Position numbers and translations under genes: made by a program. The notes beneath the pieces were generated by a model. That model ran no database searches, was not told where the DNA came from, and saw only the letters and a list, made by a program, of their open reading frames with translations. From DATJGR01 sp041739525 (GTDB taxonomy: Bacteria > Pseudomonadota > Gammaproteobacteria > Pseudomonadales > Azotimanducaceae), in NCBI GenBank assembly GCA_041739525.1, contig JBGSNQ010000184.1, positions 1-64,000 of the forward strand: 64,000 bases of DNA. Reading direction: 5' to 3'. This document shows, one piece after another, positions 20,810 through 29,695 of the stretch (the first letter of the stretch is position 1; each line of letters begins with the position of its first letter).

Positions 20810-21412
20810 CTAGTGATCCGTCAGGTAACGAGTGAACAGTGTCGCAACCTCGTCAGCACCTCGCCGCAGGTAGAACTCAGCACTCGCATTCATCGCGATA
20901 CCCTCGGCGGCTGCCACGAGGACGAAAGCAGCCGTGTCCAGGTCACACAATCGTAGTTCCTTACGATGTGCTGCAAGAAATTCGCGAGTCCAGTGGATGA
21001 CAGCCTCTCGTGCATCAGATACCCGGCGCCGGAACAACGCATTGGGCACGTGTTCGAGAGCGCGATATAGCGCGGGGGCTTCGGGTCGCGCGCGAATGAT
21101 CGACGCCAACAGGTTGCGAAGCGAGTCGCCGAGCGGCATCGTAGGATCCGGCGCCGCATCTGCGAGACGCTGCTTCAAACCCGCGATCTCGCCGCGGATC
21201 AACGCGTCGAAAATCGCATCCTTTCCGGGGAAGTACTGGTAGATCGTTCCGACGCTGACGCCGGCCGCATCTGCGATCCGGTTGGTGGTGGCGCGCGCAT
21301 AGCCGTGCCGCAGTAAAACCTGAGCCGCGGCTTCGCGGATCACGCTGATCGTCTCGCGAGCGCGAGATTGCTTGGCCCGTCTTCTCGTGGGCGTACGCCG
21401 CGTTTCGGCCAT
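20810..21412 (-). CDS. TetR/AcrR family transcriptional regulator
   Basis: 200 residues from ATG 21412. A basic N-terminus (RRTPTRRRAKQSRARETI) precedes a TetR helix-turn-helix: VLLRHGYARATTNRIADAAG then SVGTIYQYFPGKDAI. The C-terminal domain ends FYLRRGADEVATLFTRYL. It is 258 bases upstream of the arylsulfatase on the same strand and divergent from the Coq4-like gene, so either could be its target. Confidence 0.88.
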   Translation of the reverse strand: MAETRRTPTRRRAKQSRARETISVIREAAAQVLLRHGYARATTNRIADAAGVSVGTIYQYFPGKDAIFDALIRGEIAGLKQRLADAAPDPTMPLGDSLRNLLASIIRARPEAPALYRALEHVPNALFRRRVSDAREAVIHWTREFLAAHRKELRLCDLDTAAFVLVAAAEGIAMNASAEFYLRRGADEVATLFTRYLTDH

Positions 21413-21509
21413 GCGATCTGTTCCCCTGGAAACGCGAGTAGCTCAACCTGAGCAAAAGCTCATAATACCCGCAACCGATTGAAACGCGCCACGAGCTTCG
21501 AGGTCACCC

Positions 21510-22223
21510 ATGTCCGAGATCAGCTACGCATATTCAACCACGCCGACGCGCAACCCGTTCCGGTTCCTATTGGCGTTGTGGCGGACCATCCGCGATCCCT
21601 CTGACACACATGAGGTCGCGATCGTCGAAATGGGTTATGCCCGCTCGCGCTTTGGACGACGCTTCGCGCGATGGGAGGAAGTCATTGCCTCGCTGCGAAG
21701 CGATCCGAAGACGGAACGCGCAATGCGCGAGAAAAAAATAGGCGCACCGATCGATCTCGCATCGCTTGCTCGAATGCCCAAAGGAACGCTTGGGTGCGTG
21801 TTTGCCGATCACTGCCGGATACGCGGACTCAACCCCAACCTCGGCTATATTGCGCCGGACACCGAAGTGGACTGGTTAATCAACGAACTGGCCCGCACAC
21901 ACGACATCTGGCACGTGGCGACCGGTTGGGGCAACGACGAGATCGGCGAGTACGGTCTTGGCGGTTTCTACGTCGCCCAGTTCGGCGCGAGCTTCTTCGG
22001 GTTTCTGCTTGCGATCGCTGCCCTGAGCACAGTCTTCAGGCGCCGATCGTTCGACGAGTTCATGGCCGCTGTCGTTGCAGGATACAAACTCGGCAAACGC
22101 GCCGAGCCGCTGTTCGGTGTCGATTGGTCGCAGTACTGGGCGATGCCGCTCGCGGAGATGCGAAACCGTCTTGGACTGGAAGGCGAACCGCTGCTCGGCG
22201 AAGGAATCCGAGCAGCGGCGTGA
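21510..22223 (+). CDS. Coq4-family protein
   Basis: 237 residues from ATG 21510 with GAGGTCACCC upstream. The hallmark zinc motif HDxxHx11E is intact: His131, Asp132, His135 and Glu147 in HDIWHVATGWGNDEIGE. Upstream segments (MPKGTLGCVFADHC) and the C-terminal YWAMPLAEMRNRLG also fit. Coq4 proteins bind ubiquinone precursors and take part in ubiquinone synthesis in eukaryotes and some proteobacteria; many bacterial members lie in catabolic clusters and their role is less clear. The next gene is an amidohydrolase. Confidence 0.85.
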   Translation: MSEISYAYSTTPTRNPFRFLLALWRTIRDPSDTHEVAIVEMGYARSRFGRRFARWEEVIASLRSDPKTERAMREKKIGAPIDLASLARMPKGTLGCVFADHCRIRGLNPNLGYIAPDTEVDWLINELARTHDIWHVATGWGNDEIGEYGLGGFYVAQFGASFFGFLLAIAALSTVFRRRSFDEFMAAVVAGYKLGKRAEPLFGVDWSQYWAMPLAEMRNRLGLEGEPLLGEGIRAAA

Positions 22224-22495
22224 GCACCACCGCGTTATTTCGACGGTTCGAGTCACGCGGAGCCCACGATCGATCGAAGCTTGCACGCTCAGCTATTCGA
22301 ATGAGACGGCACCTCAACGGCATCGTTGGGCGAAGGCCGTTGGGAATCCTCCCGACGCAGTCCGTCGCTATGTTCATCTTCTGCTCAACGCCTGAAGCTC
22401 GCGCGTGTGCACGTGCCGCAAGCGCAACTACAATAGCCGGCGTCAATGGCCGGCGTTGTGCCATGATTCGTCACAGTTACTGAAGGAGACACAGC

Positions 22496-23668
22496 ATGGT
22501 CGCCCCAACACAAAGCTACAGCAGTGGTCGACGCATGTTCGATGCCGACAGCCACGTGATGGAAACGCTGAACTGGTTGTCGAGTTATGCCAAACCGGAA
22601 CAGGCGGGGCTTATCGGTCCGCTCGCTACGGAGAGCGGCGGTGCAGAAGTGGTGAAGACCATCGCTGCCGCCGAGGCGCGCCACGCTGATACCACAGCGA
22701 CGACCGCGCTGTTGGAGCAGCCGCTGATCTCCGGCCCAAAGGGATGGCATGCCTATGGCGCGTTCGATCCGCAGGAGCGCAGCCACGCATTGGATCTGCT
22801 GGGGTTTGAAAAACAGTTGGTGTTTCCGACCTTTTCGATAGGCCAATTCGCTCGCTCCTCCAAGCTGGACAAACTCTATGGCGGCACCGACATGCTCAAT
22901 CGACGCATGGCCGACTTCACCCGCCACGATCCACGGCTACTCGGTGTGGGTTATGTGCCGCTGCGCGACCCGACGTTGGCGGTACAAGCCGTCCGCGACG
23001 GCATCGCCGCGGGCATCGCAGCGTTCTGGGTGAGTTCGGATCCCGTCGATGGTCGTTCGCCGTCCCACATCGTTCACGACCCCATCTGGGAGCTGCTACA
23101 GGCCAACGACATCCCGATGGTGCTGCACATCGGCGGAGGCCGCGGACTCGATCCCACTTATCACGAAGCGGGGCATCCGAAGGTCAAGGATTGGCTAGGC
23201 GGCGGCGAAAATCTGCGCGGCAAGGATTTTCATGCCATCTCGCATTCGCCGCAGAATTTTCTCACCGCGATGGTCTATGACCAGGTCTTCCAGCGATTTC
23301 CCCGCCTCATGTGCGGCGTGATCGAAATCGGCGCCACCTGGGTGCCGGGCTTTCTGCGAACCCTGGATCAAGGGCACATGGCATTCCGCAAATCCGAACC
23401 GTTATTGGCCGGGCTGGAGCTCACGCCGTCGGAGTTCTGCAAGCGCCAAGTACGTGTCAGCCTGTTCCCCTACGAAGATGCCGGTTGGCTCATCGAGCAA
23501 TCGGGGACGGAGATGTTCATGTTCGCTTCGGACTATCCCCACCCTGAAGGCGGTCGCGACCCGATTGGCCGGTTCGATGCGACTTTGGATGCCGCGGCTA
23601 CGCCGACCGCCGCTCGGGATCGTTTCTACTACCGCAACTTCGCATCGATGATGAACATTGCCGTTTGA
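22496..23668 (+). CDS. Amidohydrolase family protein (COG2159 type)
   Basis: 390 residues from ATG 22496 with GAAGGAGACACAGC upstream. The TIM-barrel metal motif is at the N-terminus (FDADSHVME), with VLHIGGGRG in the middle, CGVIEIGATWVPGFL and the late FASDYPHPEGGRDP, all typical of ACMSD-like amidohydrolases. These hydrolyse or decarboxylate cyclic carboxylic acids. The substrate cannot be read from sequence. It is probably cotranscribed with or close to the Coq4-like gene, though 270 bases separate them. Confidence 0.87.
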   Translation: MVAPTQSYSSGRRMFDADSHVMETLNWLSSYAKPEQAGLIGPLATESGGAEVVKTIAAAEARHADTTATTALLEQPLISGPKGWHAYGAFDPQERSHALDLLGFEKQLVFPTFSIGQFARSSKLDKLYGGTDMLNRRMADFTRHDPRLLGVGYVPLRDPTLAVQAVRDGIAAGIAAFWVSSDPVDGRSPSHIVHDPIWELLQANDIPMVLHIGGGRGLDPTYHEAGHPKVKDWLGGGENLRGKDFHAISHSPQNFLTAMVYDQVFQRFPRLMCGVIEIGATWVPGFLRTLDQGHMAFRKSEPLLAGLELTPSEFCKRQVRVSLFPYEDAGWLIEQSGTEMFMFASDYPHPEGGRDPIGRFDATLDAAATPTAARDRFYYRNFASMMNIAV

Positions 23669-23860
23669 AATCGCGCGACTAAGACCGTCGCTGCAATGTG
23701 CATCACCCGAGCCGAACGGTTCTGAGCCGGTGGGTGGCGCGGCGCCAGCGTTTAATCTGTCCAGTCCAGCGCGCCTCGGGATCGCAGCGGTTCGTTTTTT
23801 TGAGGCTGTGATGTTCGGTGGTTGCGCAGCTCGCCCGGTGTTACTCGCTGGAGGGGAACG

Positions 23861-25033
23861 ATGACGGGCGTACTGACAGACCTTAGTGTGGCCGGGCGCC
23901 TCGGCGTTCGCGAAGTCGTTCGTTGGCTGCGCGGACAACGCGAGTTGGGGCCTGATCTCGACGTGTTCGAGCATACGATGTCAAACGCACTCGCATCGCT
24001 GCCCAGCGACGTAGTCGCCGAGCACGTTTCGATACGACTGCCGTCGAACGAGCCGCCCTGGCACGACACGGGAATCCGATTGCGACCCGGAGAGGAAGTG
24101 ACCATCTTCGCCGCCGGTCGCACCTACGCGTCGCGCCCTCTCGACGTCTGGGTGACGCCGAAGACCCAACTGTGGGCACGGCTCGGTCAGCGCGGTCCGA
24201 TCCGCTCATCGAGTCGCAACACGAACACGCTCCGCGCCGATGCCCCCGCTGACCTCTATCTCGGCAACTATTTCCCCAACGACTGGAAGGACACCACCGG
24301 CGCACGCGTGCAGGACGATGCGGTGCATCGCCAGGTCACCGGCGAGACACGAGTACTCATCGTGCGCTGGAAAGGTATTGCGCGCGACGGGCTCGACGCG
24401 CTCGTCCGCCTCGGCGATCCGTTCGAGCTCGCGTCAAGCGAGCTCGAGAGGCGCGAGCGTGAGCCGGTAGCACCCATCGGCTGGAATTACCTCTGGCATG
24501 TAGGGGACGCCGAGATCTTTCGCGCCTGCGCGGGTCCGTCGGGCGCTGCAGCACTGTGCTGCGAGGTCGACAACGACGTGGGCATCCTGCAGCGCGATGC
24601 ACCGTTCCCGCTGCTCGCCAGCACCGAGCTCACTTGGCGCTGGCGCGTGGATGCACTTCCCGGCCTGTTGCGTGAGGACAGCGTGCCGAGTCACGACTAT
24701 TTGAGCATCGCCGTAGAGTTTGCGAATGGTCTCGATCTCACCTATTACTGGAGCAAGGAGCTTCCCGTTGGAACCGGGTACTGGTGTCCATTACCCAACT
24801 GGAAGCATCGAGAGTTCCACGTTGTGGTTCGATCGGGCGCAAACGGACTTGGTGAGTGGCACTCAGAGCGCCGCGATCTCCACGCTGATGCCTTACGCTA
24901 TTTCGGTGAGCACCCCGGCGATATCGTGCGCATTTGGCTGATCGCGGTCAGCATCTTCAAGCGGCAGACTGGCAACTGCACATACGCGGACATACGGTTG
25001 CTTTGCGAAGGTCAGGAGCGTCTCGTTCTATGA
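23861..25033 (+). CDS. DUF3047 domain protein
   Basis: 390 residues from ATG 23861, with GGAGGGGAACG upstream. An N-terminal 180-residue part (PWHDTGIRLRPGEEVTIFAAG, WKDTTGARVQDD) resembles a LecA/PA-IL-like beta domain. The C-terminal DUF3047 is clear: LTWRWRVDALP, HDYLSIAVEFANGLDLTYYW, and the end RIWLIAVSIFKRQTGNCTYADI. DUF3047 proteins are exported or surface-associated in many proteobacteria, but no signal peptide is seen here. Function unknown. Confidence 0.75.
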   Translation: MTGVLTDLSVAGRLGVREVVRWLRGQRELGPDLDVFEHTMSNALASLPSDVVAEHVSIRLPSNEPPWHDTGIRLRPGEEVTIFAAGRTYASRPLDVWVTPKTQLWARLGQRGPIRSSSRNTNTLRADAPADLYLGNYFPNDWKDTTGARVQDDAVHRQVTGETRVLIVRWKGIARDGLDALVRLGDPFELASSELERREREPVAPIGWNYLWHVGDAEIFRACAGPSGAAALCCEVDNDVGILQRDAPFPLLASTELTWRWRVDALPGLLREDSVPSHDYLSIAVEFANGLDLTYYWSKELPVGTGYWCPLPNWKHREFHVVVRSGANGLGEWHSERRDLHADALRYFGEHPGDIVRIWLIAVSIFKRQTGNCTYADIRLLCEGQERLVL

Positions 25034-25301
25034 GCCCTGAGATGCGCCCGCGTGCGACCGTTCAAGCCAGCGCGACTGTAGCCTAACGCACACGTTGGGG
25101 GCTAAGCTGCGAGTCAATGCTCTCGATCCGGGCCTCATGCCCGCTACTGGCTTGGCGCGGACGTATTCAGCGCCACTTCGGCTTTATCTCTAAATACGTC
25201 CTGCCTGCCCTCTCAGTGGTCATCAGCAACATCAATAGCCCGGCGACATCCGGGCAGCTGCTCGCCTCAGGTAAGGAGGGATCCGCGACAGGCAGGTACT
25301 T

Positions 25302-25346
25302 CTCCTAAGGGGCAGGTCACAGGTTCAAATCCTGTCCGGGGCACCA
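25302..25346 (+). repeat. 3' half of tRNA-Arg(CCT), probable island attachment site
   Basis: The 45 bases read CTCCTAA (anticodon loop, anticodon CCT), GGGGC, the variable region, ACAGG TTCAAAT CCTGT (T arm) and CCGGGGC A CCA. The bases to the left do not pair with the anticodon stem and give no acceptor 5' strand or D arm, so this is not a complete tRNA. A GGGGTGCGTTGGGGGTGCATTC sequence 45 bases to the right has the look of integrase arm-type repeats. Confidence 0.7.
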
Positions 25347-25645
25347 ATAAAATCAATAGTTTATAAGATATTCATCAAATCTTAAAGTTACCCCGGGGTG
25401 CGTTGGGGGTGCATTCGAAAACATGATCCTTCGGTGCATAATTGCCTTGGGAAAATCTAAGCGACAGCGAGAACTCCTTCGCCAACTAGATCGTTCGGGA
25501 TCGAGCCCAACGCGCACGGGCCGATAGCGACCATGGATGAGGCAGGCCCGCGGCGGCGTCGCGTATCCGCGAACCCTTGAGGTCGCGCAATGCGCTGACA
25601 TCGATCCCATTGGTCCACCCTTGATGCGGGCTCCTGAAATCTGAA
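25347..25645. other. Non-coding stretch beside the tRNA-Arg half
   Basis: AT-richer for its first 40 bases, then a GGGGTGC-type tandem repeat at about 25393-25415. No supported gene. This looks like the arm side of an attachment site. Confidence 0.4.
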
Positions 25646-25891
25646 TCAGCTACCCGCCCGATGATCACGCGCCATCCGAAACCCGCGCCCCGCGCAGTAG
25701 CCAAGCAAAACCGCGAGAAGCCAACATAGGCCCGCAAGGACCCAGCGGTGGCCTGGGAAGTATTGGTGGTTTGGAGACGTTGGGATCCATTCGGTAAGCG
25801 CAAGAAATCCGAGAAAGCCGACGATTAGCGCCAGAACGCAGGTAGCTGCAGGCCGTCGCGCGAACAGATCTATGGGTTGCCGCATGGACAT
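25646..25891 (-). CDS. Hypothetical two-helix membrane protein
   Basis: 81 residues with two hydrophobic segments (AATCVLALIVGFLGFLAL; RWVLAGLCWLLAVLLGYCAG) and a basic C-terminus (GFRMARDHRAGS). No family recognised. The composition is that of a real small inner-membrane protein. It is divergent from the next membrane protein gene at 25961. Confidence 0.5.
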   Translation of the reverse strand: MSMRQPIDLFARRPAATCVLALIVGFLGFLALTEWIPTSPNHQYFPGHRWVLAGLCWLLAVLLGYCAGRGFRMARDHRAGS

Positions 25892-25960
25892 TCAGCTTCA
25901 GCCGCCACCGAGCAGAGTTTACGTTCGAAGAGCAGTTTCGCAGGAATTCAGGGGAGGACG

Positions 25961-26569
25961 ATGCCAAGTCGCAGTTTACCGGCGCTGATTATCGCGGCCC
26001 TAGTGGCTATCGCTGGAATCGTGTTAGTCGCGGCACGCGGCGGCATCCTTGCATGGGCCGGGCTTGCCGCGGGTCTGATGTTGTTCTTGAAAATCTACCT
26101 TCGCCCCTCCCCGAAGGATGTCGCGCTCAGCATCGGAATCGCGGTAATTTGGGCGCTGACGTGGGGGGCAACAATTTACTACGTCCTGTCTACTTGGGAG
26201 TCCGGCGAAGTGGTCGAACTTGCGATCGACACGCCGAACGGAACGCACACGGCGCGGGTGTGGGTGCTTGATACCGACACGTCCCCAGTCGTCATTTATG
26301 ACGCAGAGCCTGAAATCGCGGCAGCGCTGATGTCTGGAAAGCCCGTGAAGTTCACGCGCCACGGTGCTGTAAGCGTCAGACGCCCGGAAGCCGTACCCGC
26401 TGAGAAGATGCCGCAGGAAGATCTGAGCACGATCTACAAGCTGATGGACGAGAAGTACGGGCGCAGAAACGTCGCTACCGACGTCTACTATTCGATGTTG
26501 GGGCGACTGCGGGACAGGGAGTTGATGATTGTGCGCGTGACGCCGACGGATGCAACGCTCGCCCCTTAA
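25961..26569 (+). CDS. Membrane-anchored protein with a split-barrel-like (nitroreductase/FDOR-type) C-terminal domain
   Basis: 202 residues from ATG 25961 (GGGGAGGACG upstream). Three N-terminal hydrophobic segments (LIIAALVAIAGIVLVAA; GILAWAGLAAGLMLFLKIYL; DVALSIGIAVIWALTWG) precede a soluble domain of about 125 residues. That domain contains NGTHTARVWVLDTDTSPVVI, AGKPVKFTRHG-like SGKPVKFTRHGAVSV and MLIVRVTP-like MIVRVTPTD, a pattern resembling the flavin/deazaflavin split-barrel oxidoreductases. The domain assignment is tentative. It converges with the first selenoprotein gene. Confidence 0.5.
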   Translation: MPSRSLPALIIAALVAIAGIVLVAARGGILAWAGLAAGLMLFLKIYLRPSPKDVALSIGIAVIWALTWGATIYYVLSTWESGEVVELAIDTPNGTHTARVWVLDTDTSPVVIYDAEPEIAAALMSGKPVKFTRHGAVSVRRPEAVPAEKMPQEDLSTIYKLMDEKYGRRNVATDVYYSMLGRLRDRELMIVRVTPTDATLAP

Positions 26570-26640
26570 CGAGAGTGCTCCGCATGCGAGTCTGACGAGG
26601 TCCCTTTGAGCCCTTGTTGGCGATCGAGGTGATGTCACCG

Positions 26641-27114
26641 TCAGGTTCGGGGTCGCGCGAGGATCTTCATCAGCGACAATGTCTCCTCCGGGTCCATGCG
26701 ACCGAGCGGCGAGCTCGAGTAGGTCGACGACAATACCCGTCCCTTTTGCGTGACGATGAATTCACTCGGTTGAATGTGGTTTCGGCGCGGCTCCCACCAC
26801 GCACCAATCGCGTCCGCATCCGCACGCGTCATGCCGAAGGCCACCGGAAAGCCGAGTTCCTTGGCCACTTCCAGCGTTTGTTCTTCGGTATCGACGGTTC
26901 CCGCCACGATGCTCGCTCCCATCGCTTCGAACGCGGCACGGCGTTCGTTGAAGCCGGCCAGCAGCCGGCGACAGAACGGTCACCAGTGACCGCGATAGAA
27001 CAACAGAATCGCGTAAGGCGTCGCGAGGTCCGTCGGAACGGTGAGCGCACTGCCACCGGCCAGCTTCAGCGCAAGGGCCGGTAGCGTGCTTCCCAAATCA
27101 AGCTTATCAGCCAT
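26641..27114 (-). CDS. Selenoprotein: peroxiredoxin-like redoxin with UxxC motif
   Basis: 157 residues when TGA at 26980-26982 is read as selenocysteine (residue 45). Start ATG 27114 with AAGGA upstream; normal TGA stop at 26641-26643. The frame reads ILLFYRGHW-U-PFCRRLL, where cysteine homologues have YRGHWCPFC, so the TGA sits exactly at the peroxidatic position. The conserved rest follows without interruption (VAGTVDTEEQTLEVAKELGF, HIQPSEFIV, STYSSSPLGRMDPEE). Ten bases after the TGA a perfect 6-bp hairpin with a 5-base loop matches a bacterial SECIS. It is 47 bases downstream of a second such gene. Expected role: thiol/selenol-dependent peroxide or disulfide reduction. Without Sec insertion only a 44-residue stub would be made. 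Confidence 0.82.
26953..26969 (-). promoter_or_regulatory. Bacterial SECIS-like hairpin of the first selenoprotein
   Basis: GCCGGC-TGCTG-GCCGGC on the coding strand: a perfect 6-bp stem and 5-base loop with G in the second loop position. The loop begins 16 bases after the TGA, within the published bacterial SECIS spacing. Confidence 0.65.
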
Positions 27115-27161
27115 GGATAACGTCCTTATCAAGTTTGCGTTTCCGGGTTCGGACATAACAC

Positions 27162-27791
27162 TCAGTGCAGGACCCCCTCGGCGTACGACAGCACGCCCTT
27201 GGCATCCACACGAGTCGAGTAGCCTTCAATAAAAACCTTACCCACGATCTTCTGCTCGGTATCCAGCACGAACACACCCGGGTACGGGATGCCAAAGTTT
27301 GAGTCGCCCGGTTTGTAGTCCGTGTTGAGGATGCCGAGATTTCCGATCGAAGTCGCATCGATGTCCGAGAGCATCGGATACGTGATCGAGAACTTCTCGA
27401 CGAATTTACGCTGCAGCGCCGGCGTATCGTACGTCAGTGCCACGACACCGATTCCCGCTGAACGAAACTCTTCCAGATGACTTTGCAACTGCACGAGTTG
27501 CTTGATGCAGTAGGGTCACCAATCGACCGAGCGATTGACGTAGATCACCATCCCGCGCGCACCCATGAATTCGCCGATGCTGGCTACTTCACGATCCTGA
27601 TAATGCGCGCGAATCGCAGGAAACACCTGACCCACCGCAATACCTGGGTCGTAGGAGTCAGTGTCTCGCTCGATAAACATCTTCTTCGTAATCTGATTCG
27701 TTGCGGCCTCAACGAGCTGCCCGCGAAACGCGAACATGCCGCTTCCCGCGACGACCAGAAACACCGCGATACCGATTAGAACTCTCTTCAC
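27162..27791 (-). CDS. Selenoprotein: membrane-anchored AhpC/TSA-type redoxin with UxxC motif
   Basis: 209 residues when TGA at 27516-27518 is read as selenocysteine (residue 92). Start GTG 27791 with GAAGGAG upstream. An N-terminal hydrophobic anchor or signal (VLIGIAVFLVVAGSGMFAF) places the domain in the periplasm. The redoxin site reads VIYVNRSVDW-U-PYCIKQLVQLQ, where cysteine relatives have SVDWCPYC. The fold continues with GVVALTYDTPALQRKFVEKF, YPMLSDIDATSIGNLGI and GIPYPGVFVLD. A perfect 6-bp hairpin lies 14 bases after the TGA. The stop is an ordinary TGA. Expected role: periplasmic selenol-based peroxidase or reductase, probably cotranscribed with the next gene. Confidence 0.82.
27485..27501 (-). 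promoter_or_regulatory. Bacterial SECIS-like hairpin of the second selenoprotein
   Basis: GCAACT-CGTGC-AGTTGC on the coding strand: perfect 6-bp stem, 5-base loop containing GU with G in position 2. The loop begins 20 bases after the TGA. Confidence 0.65.
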
Positions 27792-28031
27792 AGGTCGTCT
27801 CCTTCATTGCATCGGCCGGTAAAAGGTGCCGCTACGCGCCGCTCACCGAACACCGTCACGTGCCGACGGTACCATCGCCGGACGTGCATTGCTCGGCCCA
27901 CGGCCCTTCAATGAGTGGCAACGGCGACGCTCCAGAATCCGCGTTCAATCAGCAAAAGCAGGACGCGCGAAACGTTCTATGCGGCAAATGCCGGCCGAAC
28001 TCGATAGCGGCCCATACATCTACTGCTACTG

Positions 28032-28844
28032 CTACTGCGGCCTTCTAACGAGCGGCTGGCGCAGCAGAGCTACGAATCGTTGAGCTGCGGTGCCGCGAAG
28101 GCCGCCGAGACCGATGTCCATCGATGCTGAATCACTCCGACTAGCGACGCGATACGTACCGAAACTCCGGTCCCACCAGACCAGCAGGAATCCAAAGTTC
28201 ATGTTCTGTTCGTCGCGCTCGACCGAATGGTGGACCCGATGCATCTCCGGCGTGACCAGGAAGCGTCGCAAAGCGGCGTCCGTGCGACCGGGCATTCGAA
28301 CGTTGCTGTGCGTAAACAGCGATGCAGTGCTGAGCAGCATCTCAAACAGCAACACGGCCAACACGGAGGCGCCGAGGATACCAACCGTTAACGCCTTCAT
28401 TGCGAATGACGCCACCGCTTCGCCAGGGTGAAAACGGACACCCGTCGTCCAATCAAACGATGTGTCGGAGTGATGCACGGCGTGCACCTTCCAGAGCCAC
28501 GGTGACCAATGAAATAGTCGATGCTGCAGATACACACTGGCGTCCATCAGGACGATTGCAATTGAAATCTCGATCCAACACGGTGCGTCAACGTAATGGA
28601 ACAATCCCCAACCACTCGCGTTCACTGCGAGCGCGACACCGACAAGCGAAGTAGCGCTCAGTAGTCGCACAACAAGCGTATTGGTCAACATCAGTGCGAC
28701 ATTGGGACCCATACGGTTGAGCGGACGATGTGTTCGGTGTGGCCACAGGCGTTCAGCAGACGCTAGGACCGCGACAGCAGCAACAAATGTGCCTGCCCGA
28801 AGCCACGGTTCCAAGGCGAGCGAATCACTCATTGGCATCTGCAT
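28032..28844 (-). CDS. Sterol desaturase/fatty acid hydroxylase family membrane protein
   Basis: 270 residues from ATG 28844; an ATG four codons later is also possible. The di-iron histidine clusters are intact: HRLFH, HAVHHSD and HRVHHS, in the family order, between several membrane segments (LRAGTFVAAVAVLASAERLW; LLSATSLVGVALAVNASGW; ALTVGILGASVLAVLLFEML). The closing segment GFLLVWWDRSFGTYR is also a family hallmark. Members hydroxylate or desaturate lipids at the inner membrane using O2. The specific lipid is unknown. Confidence 0.88.
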   Translation of the reverse strand: MQMPMSDSLALEPWLRAGTFVAAVAVLASAERLWPHRTHRPLNRMGPNVALMLTNTLVVRLLSATSLVGVALAVNASGWGLFHYVDAPCWIEISIAIVLMDASVYLQHRLFHWSPWLWKVHAVHHSDTSFDWTTGVRFHPGEAVASFAMKALTVGILGASVLAVLLFEMLLSTASLFTHSNVRMPGRTDAALRRFLVTPEMHRVHHSVERDEQNMNFGFLLVWWDRSFGTYRVASRSDSASMDIGLGGLRGTAAQRFVALLRQPLVRRPQ

Positions 28845-29035
28845 CCATCTTCTTTGACGTTGGCCGCCAAACGGCGTCGAGTCGATTCCGCTGCGAACCG
28901 TGCGAAGGACCCATCTACGATCGAAGGCAGCCGTTTCTGCAAGAAACTCCGCTACTCGATCGATGTCGGAGCGTACTTGTCAGTCGGAGTTATGGTAGAG
29001 GCGTTTGCGAGCTCCAAGCCCTCATGTATGGAGCC

Positions 29036-29554
29036 CTAGTGTGTCGCCGAAGACCAATGAATGTGGACGATTCGCCACCGGTCTTGCTTCTTGTTGAGCA
29101 CCAGAGTTTCGGTACTGTCGAGGTCCACCGGCTTGCCGTCGAATTGACCGGTGAGCCTGCTGCGAGTGGCGACCCATGCAGTGGTGCCATCGCCGCCGCT
29201 CGTTTGCGAAAGTTGCTCACGGTTCAGCGTCGAAAGAAACGCCACGTCTGCCGACAGGTGATGCTCGAAATACTGCGCAGCCGAAGTTTCAGCCCCGCCC
29301 GACTCGTAGATCAGTACGTCCTCTTGCAGCAGCGCGCGCACCACGTCGACCTCACCGGCGGCGAGGGCATGGTTCAAGGCCTCCGCGATCGCACGCGGGT
29401 CGCTGGGCGTCCTCGCAACATCAGCGCGGTTTTCGCCGAATACCCTCTCGGAGTCGTCGGCTTGCCCGAAAGCGAGCTGACTTGTGCCGACCATCGCCAG
29501 AAAGGCTAACCAACGCGTCGCATTCCACCAGTTAGGTTTCGGAATCATGCACAT
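29036..29554 (-). CDS. Exported SnoaL-like/DUF4440 (NTF2-fold) protein
   Basis: 172 residues from ATG 29554, best spaced from GAGGAGG. A signal peptide (ATRWLAFLAMVGTSQLAFG) precedes an NTF2-like domain: IAEALNHALAAGEVDVVRAL, QEDVLIYESGG, AWVATRSRLTGQF and the terminal RWRIVHIHWSS. DUF4440 proteins fold as small cone-shaped dimers; in copper and efflux clusters they occur as periplasmic accessory proteins. The ligand is unknown. It is the first gene of a run of minus-strand small exported proteins. Confidence 0.8.
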   Translation of the reverse strand: MCMIPKPNWWNATRWLAFLAMVGTSQLAFGQADDSERVFGENRADVARTPSDPRAIAEALNHALAAGEVDVVRALLQEDVLIYESGGAETSAAQYFEHHLSADVAFLSTLNREQLSQTSGGDGTTAWVATRSRLTGQFDGKPVDLDSTETLVLNKKQDRWRIVHIHWSSATH

Positions 29555-29695
29555 CGCCACCTCCTCGTGTTCGCCTTCCGCCCGGCACCTTCAGCGCAGC
29601 ATTTCGACTCGACACGACCAATCGATCGGTGAGCAGCACGCAACGTCAAACTGTGTCGGCACACGGGCGATCTCTCAGCTGGAGTACGGCGAACA

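Noticed and set aside
25245..25346. Complete tRNA-Arg gene
   Set aside because: The 5' half does not give an acceptor strand, D arm or anticodon stem partner.
26641..27791. TGA read as tryptophan, or both redoxin genes as pseudogenes
   Set aside because: TGA ends many other genes in the window, and two independent nonsense changes exactly at the catalytic Cys codon, each followed by a SECIS-like hairpin, are improbable.
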